Assembly: GCA_029939635.1 (NCBI GenBank)
Contig: JAOZSN010000080.1
Location: 1 to 13,452, forward strand
Length of the DNA: 13,452 bases
DNA from: Deltaproteobacteria bacterium
Lineage (GTDB): Bacteria > Desulfobacterota > Desulfobulbia > Desulfobulbales > SURF-16
Direction of reading: 5' to 3'
The position numbers and the translations under genes are program-made. The notes beneath the pieces were generated by a model that saw only the letters and a list, made by a program, of their open reading frames with translations, was not told the origin of the DNA and searched no databases. This document shows positions 1 to 7,319 of the stretch, in pieces. Position 1 is the first letter of the stretch. Each line of letters begins with the position of its first letter.

Positions 1-4
1 AAAC

Positions 5-48
5 AAAAAAAGGGTGCGCTCCCCAAAAGGGGAGCGCACCCTTTTTTT
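5..48. terminator. Bidirectional intrinsic terminator
   Basis: A perfect inverted repeat pairs 5-24 with 29-48 around an AAAA loop. The GC-rich inner stem (GGGTGCGCTCCCC) is flanked by seven A on the left and seven T on the right, so both strands give a strong hairpin followed by a U tract. On the minus strand it lies 13 bp past the stop codon of the 62-556 gene and should end the lepB operon. The other side can serve a plus-strand or convergent gene outside the window. Confidence 0.93.
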
Positions 49-61
49 GTGGTTGATGCTT

Positions 62-556
62 TTAGCGTGCCAGGGCTGGTGGCAGGGAGGCATTAATGAT
101 ATGCCACTGCTCTTCACCTTTATCCAGTTGGAAATGGATGAGATGATTTTCCAGTAGGGCCTCCTGGTCGCCGCTGGCATTACTTTTGAGGGTGATGGTG
201 GCTTCTAGATGGGCTTTATTTTCCTGGATGGTGACATTCAGGTCAGAGAATGAGGCCTCCAGGTTAGGGAAATAATTACGGAAGGCGATGAGAAAACGGC
301 TGATGTCACTGGGTGCAAAGCTCTGGCGGAAGTTTCGTTCCTCCATGATGATTGCACAGGAGGGGGCGAGACTTTGTTGGATTTTTTTCATCTTCAGCGC
401 CATTATGACTGCTGATTCTTCTTGCTTTTTGCTGACCTGTACGGCCAGATTCTTGAATTGACGGCGGATTTTTTCTTCCTCTGAGGGGAAGAGCCACTGC
501 CAGAGAAGTAGAGCCATAACCAAGACGACACTACAAAGAGCAATTTTTTTTACCAT
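62..556 (-). CDS. Membrane-anchored protein of unknown function, lepB-coupled
   Basis: This 164-residue protein matches no family I can name. Residues 5-23 form one hydrophobic segment after a short basic N-terminus (MVKK), so it is probably a single-pass inner-membrane protein with its bulk in the periplasm, or a secreted protein with an uncleaved signal. Residues 25-65 are charged and helical (EEEKIRRQF, KKQEES). Residues 100-160 alternate into strand-like stretches ending in WHIINASL, an arrangement that could be an NTF2-like or cystatin-like alpha+beta fold; that is only an impression. The start is well supported: AAGGA lies 8 bases upstream, and the ATG overlaps the lepB stop by 7 bases (ATGGTAA), so it is very likely translationally coupled to lepB. 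The terminator at 5-48 follows directly, making it the last gene of the unit. It could be a substrate, helper or unrelated partner of the peptidase. Confidence 0.8.
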   Translation of the reverse strand: MVKKIALCSVVLVMALLLWQWLFPSEEEKIRRQFKNLAVQVSKKQEESAVIMALKMKKIQQSLAPSCAIIMEERNFRQSFAPSDISRFLIAFRNYFPNLEASFSDLNVTIQENKAHLEATITLKSNASGDQEALLENHLIHFQLDKGEEQWHIINASLPPALAR

Positions 557-1047
557 AGGGGTTGTCCTTTGATACGGTTAAGGGCGGCAGAACCAAAGGT
601 ATGGCTGTCCATGGCCATATCACGGTTATCTCCCACCACGTACACGGTGCCAGTTGGTATCACGCGGGGTGTCATTGTCCAGCCCCATGGGTTTTTTATA
701 TAGGGTTCGGCCAGGGGCTGGCCGTTGATGAGTGTCTGGCCATCTTGAAAGGCAATGGTCTCACCGGGCAGGGCAATAATTCTTTTAAGCAGCATGACCT
801 TAGGGCCGGCCAGGGTGATGAGCACCACATCAAAGCGCTGCGGTTCGTGAAACCAGTAGCTGCCCGTCCAACAGAAGTTGAACATGCCGGTGTGATAGCG
901 TGGAGCCATGCTTTCACCTTGGATTCGTATGGGAATGAGGAGGATAGTGAAGAGGGTGGTGGCTGCTGCCACAACAAGCAGCAGGCGCAGCAGTTGTTCA
1001 TGGCTGCGGGGCATAAGTAGGTGGGATATTTTTTTGAAGGATGTCAT
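550..1047 (-). CDS. lepB: Signal peptidase I (S26 family), short form
   Basis: This inner-membrane serine protease removes signal peptides from exported proteins on the periplasmic side. Sequence evidence: one TM segment at about residues 20-41, then box B GESMAP with nucleophile Ser46, box D LLKRIIALPGE with general base Lys88, and box E GDNRD at 139-143 followed by MDSHTFG. All catalytic elements of the Ser/Lys dyad are present. At 165 residues with one TM it is much shorter than E. coli LepB and resembles the compact Gram-positive/SipS-like forms, so it may be a secondary signal peptidase beside a full-length one elsewhere in the genome. The start at 1047 has no clear Shine-Dalgarno; the next Met (residue 12, at 1014) also lacks one, and residue 1 keeps a normal cytoplasmic lead. 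It overlaps the unknown 164-residue gene by 7 bases. Confidence 0.92.
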   Translation of the reverse strand: MTSFKKISHLLMPRSHEQLLRLLLVVAAATTLFTILLIPIRIQGESMAPRYHTGMFNFCWTGSYWFHEPQRFDVVLITLAGPKVMLLKRIIALPGETIAFQDGQTLINGQPLAEPYIKNPWGWTMTPRVIPTGTVYVVGDNRDMAMDSHTFGSAALNRIKGQPLW

Positions 1048-1059
1048 GTCTTACATGTC

Positions 1060-1088
1060 AGCTTAGGCTGAGATTCATGACTTGTCAA
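1060..1088 (-). promoter_or_regulatory. Candidate sigma70 promoter for lepB
   Basis: On the minus strand a perfect -35 TTGACA (1088-1083) is followed after 17 bases by TAAGCT (1065-1060), which matches the -10 consensus at 3 of 6 positions. Transcription would begin near 1053, only a few bases before the lepB ATG at 1047, so the message would be nearly leaderless. This agrees with the missing Shine-Dalgarno but is a prediction only. Confidence 0.4.
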
Positions 1089-1133
1089 CGGTTGAGACTC
1101 GCCCACACGTCACATGCGGGGAGGCTCTTTTTC

Positions 1134-1163
1134 TTGACAGTGGCAGGGGCATACCAGTACCAT
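1134..1163 (+). promoter_or_regulatory. Candidate sigma70 promoter for the GGDEF-EAL gene
   Basis: TTGACA (1134-1139) lies 18 bases upstream of TACCAT (1158-1163), a 4 of 6 match to the -10 consensus. It points toward the gene starting at 1235 and would give a leader of about 65 bases. A second AT-rich stretch at 1188-1200 could also act as a -10. The lepB promoter candidate diverges from it, so the 187 bp between these genes is probably a divergent promoter region. Confidence 0.4.
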
Positions 1164-1234
1164 GTAAAGTCTACGTGGGTGCTAGGTTATATATGGTATC
1201 CTCTCCTTTTTCTTAAATTTTATCTCTATCCGGC

Positions 1235-2911
1235 ATGCAAGTTCCCCTGTCTCTGCACAGTCAGACCTTTTCCCGTAATGTGGCGCTTATGCGCTCTAAG
1301 GCAACCCGGCATGCCATTTATGGTGTTGTGATTGCTGTGGTGGCCATTATTATTGCCACCGTGGGTAGTGATTTTCTCAACCACGGTTCCATAAGTCTCA
1401 ATGGTTTGTACCAGGCCCAGAAGGAGAATTATGTCCTTTGGGTACTTGATGCCCTGCCCTTTATTTTTGCTTTTTGGGGTCAGTATGTCAGTTCGATTAT
1501 AGCCTATGAAGCCAGCGCCATGATTACTGAGCAGACTGAGGAACTGCGTCAGCAAACCATGGATTTGGAACATAAGGTCATGCATAACTCCACCCATGAT
1601 CTTCTCACCGGCCTTCCCAACCGCTCATTACTGCTGGACAGGATGCAGCAGGCCATCGGTGTGGCCTATCGCAGTGAACAGCTCCTTGCTCTGCTTATCC
1701 TTGATTTAGATCATTTTAAGGAGGTAAATGACACCTTAGGGCATTATCAGGGGGATCTCCTCTTGCAGCAGGTGAGTCTGCGTCTGCAGAATGCTTTACG
1801 TCCCTCTGACACCATTGCCCGTCTTGGGGGTGATGAATTTGCCGTCTTTCTCTCCACCTTGAGCAACAGCAAAGATATTAAGGTAATTCTTGCTAAGATT
1901 ACCAAGGTGTTTTCTTCCCCCTTTGTTTTGAAGGAGGATATGCCCCTTAATGTGAAATGTAGTATCGGAGTAACCCTCTTTCCTGAGCATGGTCAGGATG
2001 TGGATACCTTGGTGCAGCGTGCTGATATTGCCATGTATGTAGCCAAGAACTCCCAACGCGATTACCTTATCTATTCCTCTAAAATTGATCAGCATAGCTC
2101 TCAACGCCTTACCCTGATGGCGGAGTTGAGCCAGTCCATTGAGAATGATGAGTTGGTTATCTATTTTCAGCCCAAGGTTTGCAGTCGAACTCTGGATGTT
2201 GAGGCGGTAGAGGTGTTGGTACGATGGCAGCATAAAAAGTTTGGGCTTATCATGCCGGATCAATTCATTCCCATGGCTGAGCGCACTGGTCTGATTGGGC
2301 CGTTAACTAACTGGGTGTTACAGGCTACCTGTAAGGCGCTGAAAAAATGGCATGGCCAGGGACTCCAATTAAAGGCCTCGGTGAATATTGCCGTACAGAC
2401 ACTGCTTGATCCTGATCTCCCAGAGACACTCACTGGTCTGCTGGCATCGGTTGATTTGCCTAAGGATAGCCTGATGTTGGAGATCACTGAAACCTCGGTG
2501 ATGAATGATCCTGAACTGGCCTTAAAAATTCTCTTCCGTCTGCGTGAAATTGGTATTGAGATATCCATTGATGATTTTGGTACCGGCTATTCATCTCTCT
2601 CGTACCTGGGAGAGATGCCGGTGAGCGAGGTAAAGATCGACAAGTCCTTTGTCATGGAAATGCTCAACCGGGAAAAGGATGCTGTTATTGTCAAGTCCAC
2701 CATTGATTTGGGCCACAACCTGGGATTGAAGGTCGTGGCCGAAGGGGTGGAAACCAAGGAGATTGCCCGTCGTCTTGGGGCCTTGGGGTGTGATTTGCTC
2801 CAGGGTTATCTCTTTACTAAGCCTGTCCCGGTTGCGGAGTTTGAAACGTGGTTAACTGCCTTTTCTGTCAAGAAGGCGGAGAAGCGCGCTGCTCAAAATA
2901 AAACGGAATAA
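1235..2911 (+). CDS. Membrane GGDEF-EAL protein (c-di-GMP turnover)
   Basis: A 558-residue bifunctional c-di-GMP enzyme candidate. Two hydrophobic segments (about 27-44 and 66-90) anchor it, with a short non-cytoplasmic loop too small for a classical sensor domain; a helical linker (about 96-118) follows. The GGDEF domain (about 119-282) has an intact GGDEF at 198-202 and an RxxD inhibitory I-site (RPSD, 189-192) at the usual five-residue spacing, so cyclase activity with product inhibition is plausible. The EAL domain (about 293-540) reads EVL at 326-328, keeping the metal-binding Glu. DDFGTGYSS (446-454), Lys467 in VKIDK, EGVET (503-507) and QGYLF (523-527) are intact, so phosphodiesterase activity is also expected. 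Start choice is uncertain: neither ATG 1235 nor ATG 1289 has a good Shine-Dalgarno, and both leave the TM segments whole. Which activity dominates cannot be read from sequence. Confidence 0.93.
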   Translation: MQVPLSLHSQTFSRNVALMRSKATRHAIYGVVIAVVAIIIATVGSDFLNHGSISLNGLYQAQKENYVLWVLDALPFIFAFWGQYVSSIIAYEASAMITEQTEELRQQTMDLEHKVMHNSTHDLLTGLPNRSLLLDRMQQAIGVAYRSEQLLALLILDLDHFKEVNDTLGHYQGDLLLQQVSLRLQNALRPSDTIARLGGDEFAVFLSTLSNSKDIKVILAKITKVFSSPFVLKEDMPLNVKCSIGVTLFPEHGQDVDTLVQRADIAMYVAKNSQRDYLIYSSKIDQHSSQRLTLMAELSQSIENDELVIYFQPKVCSRTLDVEAVEVLVRWQHKKFGLIMPDQFIPMAERTGLIGPLTNWVLQATCKALKKWHGQGLQLKASVNIAVQTLLDPDLPETLTGLLASVDLPKDSLMLEITETSVMNDPELALKILFRLREIGIEISIDDFGTGYSSLSYLGEMPVSEVKIDKSFVMEMLNREKDAVIVKSTIDLGHNLGLKVVAEGVETKEIARRLGALGCDLLQGYLFTKPVPVAEFETWLTAFSVKKAEKRAAQNKTE

Positions 2912-2970
2912 AGTGTTTTCTGTGCTGCTGTTGCTGCTGCCGTCCTCTCCTATTTGCTTTCCCTCCATCT

Positions 2971-3002
2971 CTTGACTTTTGTCAGTCCTGGTGCTAGTCA
3001 AG
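2971..3002 (+). promoter_or_regulatory. Weak promoter candidate with inverted repeat upstream of cti
   Basis: TTGACT (2972-2977) lies 17 bases before TAGTCA (2995-3000), a poor -10. The same bases form an inverted repeat: CTTGAC at 2971-2976 and GTCAAG at 2997-3002. This could be a promoter with an overlapping operator, or chance. The 145 bp between the GGDEF-EAL gene and cti holds no convincing terminator. Confidence 0.2.
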
Positions 3003-3056
3003 ATGATATCTAGCTGTTAACCCGTGAATATTTCTGCACTTCTGTAAGGATTTTCC

Positions 3057-5411
3057 ATGCGTAATTATATCCTGACCCTCCTTCTCCTGCTTTTTCTGGC
3101 TGCCTGTGGGCCTAAGGCTCTACCTCCAGTAGTTTTTGATATGCCTTCCCGCCATGTTGATTACCTCACTGAGGTTAAACCCATCCTGGATAAACGCTGT
3201 GTTGTCTGCCATTCCTGCTATAATTCGCCTTGCCAGCTTAAACTCAGCTCCTATGAAGGGGTTGACCGTGGCGGTACCAAGAAGATGGTTTATGACTCTA
3301 GGCGTCTGACAACTATGGATCCAACCCGCCTCTTTACCGATGCTCAGTCCACCGAGGAGTGGCGTCAGAAGGGTTTCTTTTCTGTGACGGAAAGTAGTGT
3401 AGAGGCTGGTAAAAATAACTCTACCATGCTGCAGTTACTCTCGCATAAGATGGAGAACCCCAAGAGTGTGGGAGACTATTTTTCAGAAGAGAGAGATCTG
3501 ACCTGCTCTGCCACCGGCATAGAGTTGGGTGGTTATCTGGAAAAGCATCCCAATCGCGGTATGCCCTTTGGCTTTCCACCCTTAACCAAGGAAGAGTTTA
3601 ATAGTATTGCTGGCTGGTTGACCCAAGGAGCTAAAGGGCCAACGGTGAGTGAGCAGGCTGCCCTGGTCTCTCCCTCCCCGGCCGATGCCAAGGAGATCGC
3701 CAAGTGGGAGCAGTTCTTCAATATGCCCTATGCTAAGTATAGCATGACGGCCAGATATCTATACGAGCATCTCTTTCTGGCTCAGATACGATTTACCGGT
3801 AAGGACTATTATGAATTGGTGCGCTCCACCACTCCTTCTGGTGAGCCGGTGGGGTTGATTAACAAGGTGCGGCCCTATGATGATCCAGAGGCGGAAATTT
3901 TTTATTATCGCTTCCGTAAAATTTATTCCACCATTGTTCATAAGACCCATATGGTCTTTGATTTAAACGATGAGGTGATGAACCGTTTCAAAGAGCTATT
4001 CATTGCGCCTGAATGGTTACAAGAGCCCCATGTCATGGGTTATGGTCTTAAAGAATCGGCGAATCCTTTTTTGACCTTTGAGCAGATTCCACCACGCTCA
4101 CGCTACCAGTTTTTGCTGGACAACAGTAATTATATCATCAAGACCTTTATTCGTGGGCCGGTGTGCAAGGGGCAGATTGCCCTCAATGTTATCAACGATC
4201 ATTTTTGGATAATGTTTCTTGATCCAGACCATGACTTGAGCGTCCAATATCCTGCCCTGTTGAAATATCAGCAAGGTAATCTCCGGATGCCCATAGAAAA
4301 GGGCAGTGAGTTCAGGGTGCCCAACGTGGTTTGGAACCGCTACCAGGATGTGCAGGTCAGCTATTATCGTTACCGGCAAAATTTTTATATGACGCACAAT
4401 TACGATGGCATGGGAATTGATGCCATTTGGCCAGGCAATAAGGCTGAGGATGCCCCATTGCTTACCGTTTTTCGCCATTTTGATTCAGCCTCGGTACACC
4501 GTGGTGCCATAGGAAACCTGCCACGCACCATGTGGGTTATTGATTACCCCCTCTTTGAACGTATTTATTATGCCTTGGTGGCTGGCTTTGATGTCTTCGG
4601 TAATGTGGGGCACCAGTATATGGTGCGCAGTTATATGGATGCCTTACGGGTGGAGGCGGAAAGTAGTTTCTTGGAGTTTATGCCCCTGCAGAAGCGTCGG
4701 GTTCTCATGCAGGATTGGAACCAGGGCATCAAGCTACGCGATCTTTATTATTATATCTCTCAGATGCCTGTTAAGGATGCCTTTAGCACAGATGACCCCA
4801 AGCGTGAGTTTGTTGAAAATGTGATCAACCACCAGCTGCGACCCGACTGTGGCATAGGTTTTGATCCCATCAACTATATGGCCGCAAATGAGCAATACCC
4901 TGAGTTGCCAAAGAGCTACCAGAGTCGAGATGATGTATTGCATGGGTTCCGGGCTGCGGCACGGCCCGGTACGGATCTGGTAAAGAGTTTTAACGGGTAT
5001 AATGCCAACGTGGCCTATCTGCGTATTCGTGTTAATCCCGAGGATGATAAGGAGGATGTGGTAGGTTCTATCATCGTTAATCGTTGGCATGACAATGTCG
5101 CAGTGGTCTTTACTGAAAAGAAAAATCTCAATCCAGAGCGAGATACCGTTACTTTTGTCGAGGGTTTTATAGGCTCGTATCCCAATTACTTTTTTGATGT
5201 AACCGTGGAGGATTTGCCCGAGTTTTTAGAAATGCTTAGCCATTTTAATGGAAGTGGTAATGGCATGGAGCAGATGGCGAAGTTTGGTGTGAATCGTGGT
5301 GATGATGATTTCTGGCAGCACTACGACTGGTTCCAGAAACGATTTTTTGAGGAGCAGCCCATTCAGGCCGGGTTGTTTGATTTGAACCGCTATTATTTTC
5401 GGGTCTATTAA
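3057..5411 (+). CDS. cti: Fatty acid cis/trans isomerase, heme c lipoprotein
   Basis: The family converts cis-unsaturated acyl chains of membrane phospholipids to trans without moving the double bond, quickly stiffening the membrane under solvent, heat or salt stress; characterised members are periplasmic cytochrome c-type proteins of Pseudomonas and Vibrio. Here the 784 residues match the usual length. The N-terminus is a signal sequence with a lipobox, LAAC at 14-17, so the mature protein probably begins with a lipidated Cys17. The +2 residue is Gly, compatible with outer-membrane sorting. Soon after comes CVVCH (48-52), the covalent heme motif, plus extra cysteines 54 and 59. The long C-terminal body is rich in Tyr, Trp and Arg (for example the YYRYRQNFYMTHNYDG stretch), as in this family. 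AAGGA at 3046-3050 fixes the start. Assignment rests on overall resemblance plus the heme motif. It stands alone between the GGDEF-EAL gene and yedF. Confidence 0.85.
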   Translation: MRNYILTLLLLLFLAACGPKALPPVVFDMPSRHVDYLTEVKPILDKRCVVCHSCYNSPCQLKLSSYEGVDRGGTKKMVYDSRRLTTMDPTRLFTDAQSTEEWRQKGFFSVTESSVEAGKNNSTMLQLLSHKMENPKSVGDYFSEERDLTCSATGIELGGYLEKHPNRGMPFGFPPLTKEEFNSIAGWLTQGAKGPTVSEQAALVSPSPADAKEIAKWEQFFNMPYAKYSMTARYLYEHLFLAQIRFTGKDYYELVRSTTPSGEPVGLINKVRPYDDPEAEIFYYRFRKIYSTIVHKTHMVFDLNDEVMNRFKELFIAPEWLQEPHVMGYGLKESANPFLTFEQIPPRSRYQFLLDNSNYIIKTFIRGPVCKGQIALNVINDHFWIMFLDPDHDLSVQYPALLKYQQGNLRMPIEKGSEFRVPNVVWNRYQDVQVSYYRYRQNFYMTHNYDGMGIDAIWPGNKAEDAPLLTVFRHFDSASVHRGAIGNLPRTMWVIDYPLFERIYYALVAGFDVFGNVGHQYMVRSYMDALRVEAESSFLEFMPLQKRRVLMQDWNQGIKLRDLYYYISQMPVKDAFSTDDPKREFVENVINHQLRPDCGIGFDPINYMAANEQYPELPKSYQSRDDVLHGFRAAARPGTDLVKSFNGYNANVAYLRIRVNPEDDKEDVVGSIIVNRWHDNVAVVFTEKKNLNPERDTVTFVEGFIGSYPNYFFDVTVEDLPEFLEMLSHFNGSGNGMEQMAKFGVNRGDDDFWQHYDWFQKRFFEEQPIQAGLFDLNRYYFRVY

Positions 5412-5429
5412 GAGTTTGAGGTGGTGGGC

Positions 5430-5475
5430 AATAGGTTGCACGGTAGTGATTGGAATTACCTATTTTGTTTTTGTT
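5430..5475 (+). terminator. Possible weak terminator after cti
   Basis: AATAGGT (5430-5436) can pair with ACCTATT (5458-5464), and the 21-base loop contains a small CAC/GTG hairpin. A T-rich run with interruptions follows (TTTGTTTTTGTT). The stem is short and AT-rich, so this would be an inefficient terminator. The rest of the 135 bp before yedF shows no clear promoter. Confidence 0.3.
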
Positions 5476-5546
5476 CTGGGGTGAGGTATTTTTACAGTTT
5501 GGATTTGAAACATGAAAAGTAAAGTTGAAATAAGGCGATCTCTCTT

Positions 5547-6161
5547 ATGTCTTCTCCTGTTATTCTTGATTGCGTAGGTCTCAACTGTCCTCAGCCTGTT
5601 ATCCGTACCAAGGATCGTCTGGCAAAGATGGCAGGTGATGACTTAGTTGTTGTTGTTGATAATGAGGCAGCCCGTGATAATGTTCGACGTTTTGCTGAAA
5701 GCCAGGGTCATGGAGTGCAGGTGTCAGGGCTAGGGGATCATTTCCGGCTGACTATTCAGCAGGGTGTTACTGGCGGTGAGGTTGGTCCCGAACCCGCTAT
5801 TGACTGCCCGGGGCCACACCAGAACAAGCGTATTGTTGTTCATATCTCCTCTGAGTTTATGGGGCGCGGTGATGATGGCTTGGGGGCACGACTTATGGTG
5901 GCCTATTTTGATACCCTGGCCCAGTTTGGCGAGAATATTACCCACATCACCCTGGTTAACTCTGCTGTCAAACTGGTTGCCGCTGGCTCTCCTGTCTTGA
6001 TTGAGGCCCAGGAGTTAGTAAAGCTGGGGGTAAAGATTATTGCCTGCGGCGTTTGTCTCAAACATTTTGGTCTGGAGGAAAAGGTGCAGGTGGGCATTGC
6101 CTCTAATATGTATGCCATTCTGGCTGCCCAAAAGGAAGCTGACTTGATCCTGCGGCCCTAA
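5547..6161 (+). CDS. yedF: Selenium-metabolism sulfurtransferase-like protein YedF
   Basis: A 204-residue two-domain protein. Residues 4-75 are a TusA/SirA-like domain with the CPxP signature in NCPQPVIRTK (conserved Cys14), the residue that carries a persulfide in TusA. Residues 92-204 are a DsrE-like domain with a CGVC pair (Cys167, Cys170) in the segment IIACGVCLKHFGLEEKV. This TusA-DsrE fusion is the arrangement of the family called sulfurtransferase-like selenium metabolism protein YedF, which co-occurs with selenophosphate synthase and selenoproteins; its biochemical role is unsettled, and delivery of reduced selenium or sulfur is the usual guess. The start has only a modest Shine-Dalgarno (AAGG, 11 bases upstream). 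No selenocysteine gene is visible nearby. It converges on metV, with 53 bp and a long hairpin between their stop codons. Confidence 0.88.
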   Translation: MSSPVILDCVGLNCPQPVIRTKDRLAKMAGDDLVVVVDNEAARDNVRRFAESQGHGVQVSGLGDHFRLTIQQGVTGGEVGPEPAIDCPGPHQNKRIVVHISSEFMGRGDDGLGARLMVAYFDTLAQFGENITHITLVNSAVKLVAAGSPVLIEAQELVKLGVKIIACGVCLKHFGLEEKVQVGIASNMYAILAAQKEADLILRP

Positions 6162-6165
6162 CTTC

Positions 6166-6206
6166 TTTGCTGCGAATTACACTAATTACGCGTAATTCGC
6201 AGCGAA
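6166..6206. other. 15-bp hairpin between convergent yedF and metV
   Basis: Bases 6166-6180 pair with 6192-6206 (14 Watson-Crick pairs and one T.G) around an 11-base loop. The structure contains a perfect 14-bp palindrome, AATTACGCGTAATT (6184-6197). The polarity is unusual: T-rich sequence lies on the left and seven A (6205-6211) on the right, so neither strand has the U tract of an intrinsic terminator after the stem. It lies just after the yedF stop and 4 bp short of the metV stop, so it may still stabilise or end both messages, or mark a binding site. Confidence 0.6.
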
Positions 6207-6214
6207 AAAAAGAC

Positions 6215-6883
6215 TTATACCGTTAAGTCATCCCGTACCACCTTGCGTGGCCCGCCATGACCGGCGGAAGACCAGTCGCGGATAGGTGCGATGCGATCCA
6301 TATTGGCCTCCTGGCCAGTACGGTTAGATTTATCATAAATCGATTGCCAAATGCATTCCACATCTTGATCTATCTCGCAACGGCCATCAACGGAACCGCC
6401 GCAGGGGCCATTCATAAGGCTTTTGGCGCAGCGAGCCACTGGACAAAGACCGCCGGTGAGGTGCAGGACACAATCGCCGCAGCCAGCACATTGCTCGGCC
6501 CAGATGCCTTGCTCCACAGAACCGCCCATAAAGGAGGTGTTGAGGGCTGGAAAGACGGTGTCTTCTCGGCGCAGAGTAGATATGAAGTTGACGCCCACAC
6601 CACAGGCCGTGGAGAGAATGGCGTCATACTTGCCCTTCCACTGGTCAATGGCATCAATATATTCTTTATCGCATTGGCGTACCAGGGAGCCTTCAGTAAC
6701 TTTTGCCTTCTTACCAAGCTTCTGCAGGCCAAGGCGTACTAAGGAGGCAATAATTTCTACCTCGCGTTCACCTCCAGCGGAACAGACAGAGACACAGCCA
6801 CGGCAACCAAGGACAAGAATTTTTTTAGCATCCTTGACCATCTCAATGATTTCACCAGCAGGTTTACGTTCGGCAACTATCAT
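6215..6883 (-). CDS. metV: MetV-type methylene-tetrahydrofolate reductase C-terminal (MTHFR_C) protein
   Basis: A 222-residue zinc/iron-sulfur partner of methylene-H4folate reductase. In acetogens MetV pairs with MetF and links the methyl branch of the Wood-Ljungdahl pathway to Hdr/Mvh-type electron transfer. Many cysteines are ordered as in the MTHFR_C domain: LGCRGCVSVC (Cys27, 30, 34), Cys71, Cys94, then QCAGCGDC (132, 135, 138), Cys147 and Cys152, and the diagnostic NGPCGGS (Cys161) with GRCE (Cys169) and ECIWQSIY (Cys177). The ATG overlaps the upstream mvhD-like stop as ATGA, showing tight translational coupling. Third and last gene of a minus-strand operon. MetF, its normal catalytic partner, is not beside it: the next gene leftward is convergent yedF. 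It may work with an unlinked MetF or have another partner. Confidence 0.88.
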   Translation of the reverse strand: MIVAERKPAGEIIEMVKDAKKILVLGCRGCVSVCSAGGEREVEIIASLVRLGLQKLGKKAKVTEGSLVRQCDKEYIDAIDQWKGKYDAILSTACGVGVNFISTLRREDTVFPALNTSFMGGSVEQGIWAEQCAGCGDCVLHLTGGLCPVARCAKSLMNGPCGGSVDGRCEIDQDVECIWQSIYDKSNRTGQEANMDRIAPIRDWSSAGHGGPRKVVRDDLTV

Positions 6884-7302
6884 TTGTCTTCCCCCTTAAA
6901 TGGGCAGGAACCCAGTGTACTGATTTTAGCATGTATCTGTTTCGCAGCCTCAAGAAACTCAGGGTGGAAACCACGTTCGGTGTGAAACATCTCGGCCCGT
7001 TCAGGCTCGACGCCAAGCTCTTCAAGGGCCTTTTTTACAGCCAGCACGCGTTTGGCGGCGCGCATGGAACCTTGGCGGTTATGGCATTTATCAGCAGGAC
7101 AGCCAACAACATAGACTGCATCCGCACCATTTTCAAAGGCTTTGAGCAGGGTGGATACCTGCAACTTGCCAGTACAAACCAGGCGATTGAGGGTAATACC
7201 TTCTGGCATGCCATCGGCCTTTAACTGTTCAACACCTTCAGCAAGGGTCTGCTGGGAGGTATAATGGCAGACAAATGCTTGGATATCTGGAGTAAAACTC
7301 AT
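6880..7302 (-). CDS. MvhD/FrhD-like [2Fe-2S] electron-transfer subunit
   Basis: A 140-residue protein of the methyl-viologen-reducing hydrogenase delta subunit family. MvhD passes electrons between a hydrogenase or other donor and HdrA in flavin-based electron bifurcation complexes. The family's cysteines are visible: Cys12 (FVCHY), Cys43 (LVCTGKL), Cys68 and Cys73 (GCPADKCH) and Cys133 (GSCPF). The VVGCPADKCHN region and RMC-like RAAKRV context fit well. GGAG lies 8 bases before the ATG. It begins 17 bp after the HdrC-like gene ends and overlaps metV by 4 bases. No HdrA follows, so it may transfer electrons straight between the HdrC-ferredoxin protein and MetV. Confidence 0.88.
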   Translation of the reverse strand: MSFTPDIQAFVCHYTSQQTLAEGVEQLKADGMPEGITLNRLVCTGKLQVSTLLKAFENGADAVYVVGCPADKCHNRQGSMRAAKRVLAVKKALEELGVEPERAEMFHTERGFHPEFLEAAKQIHAKISTLGSCPFKGEDK

Positions 7303-7319
7303 CTGCTTCTCCGTATTTT

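Noticed and set aside
562..1020. 152-residue plus-strand ORF opposite lepB
   Set aside because: It lies wholly antisense to a signal peptidase with all catalytic boxes and shows no domain of its own.
2925..2945. GCTGCT microsatellite-like run after the GGDEF-EAL gene
   Set aside because: Only a few imperfect units; too short to suggest phase variation.
5512..5577. Short ORF MKSKVEIRRSLLCLLLLFLIA overlapping the yedF start
   Set aside because: Out of frame with yedF, with no Shine-Dalgarno. The hydrophobic run comes from reading the yedF start in another frame, so it is most likely chance.
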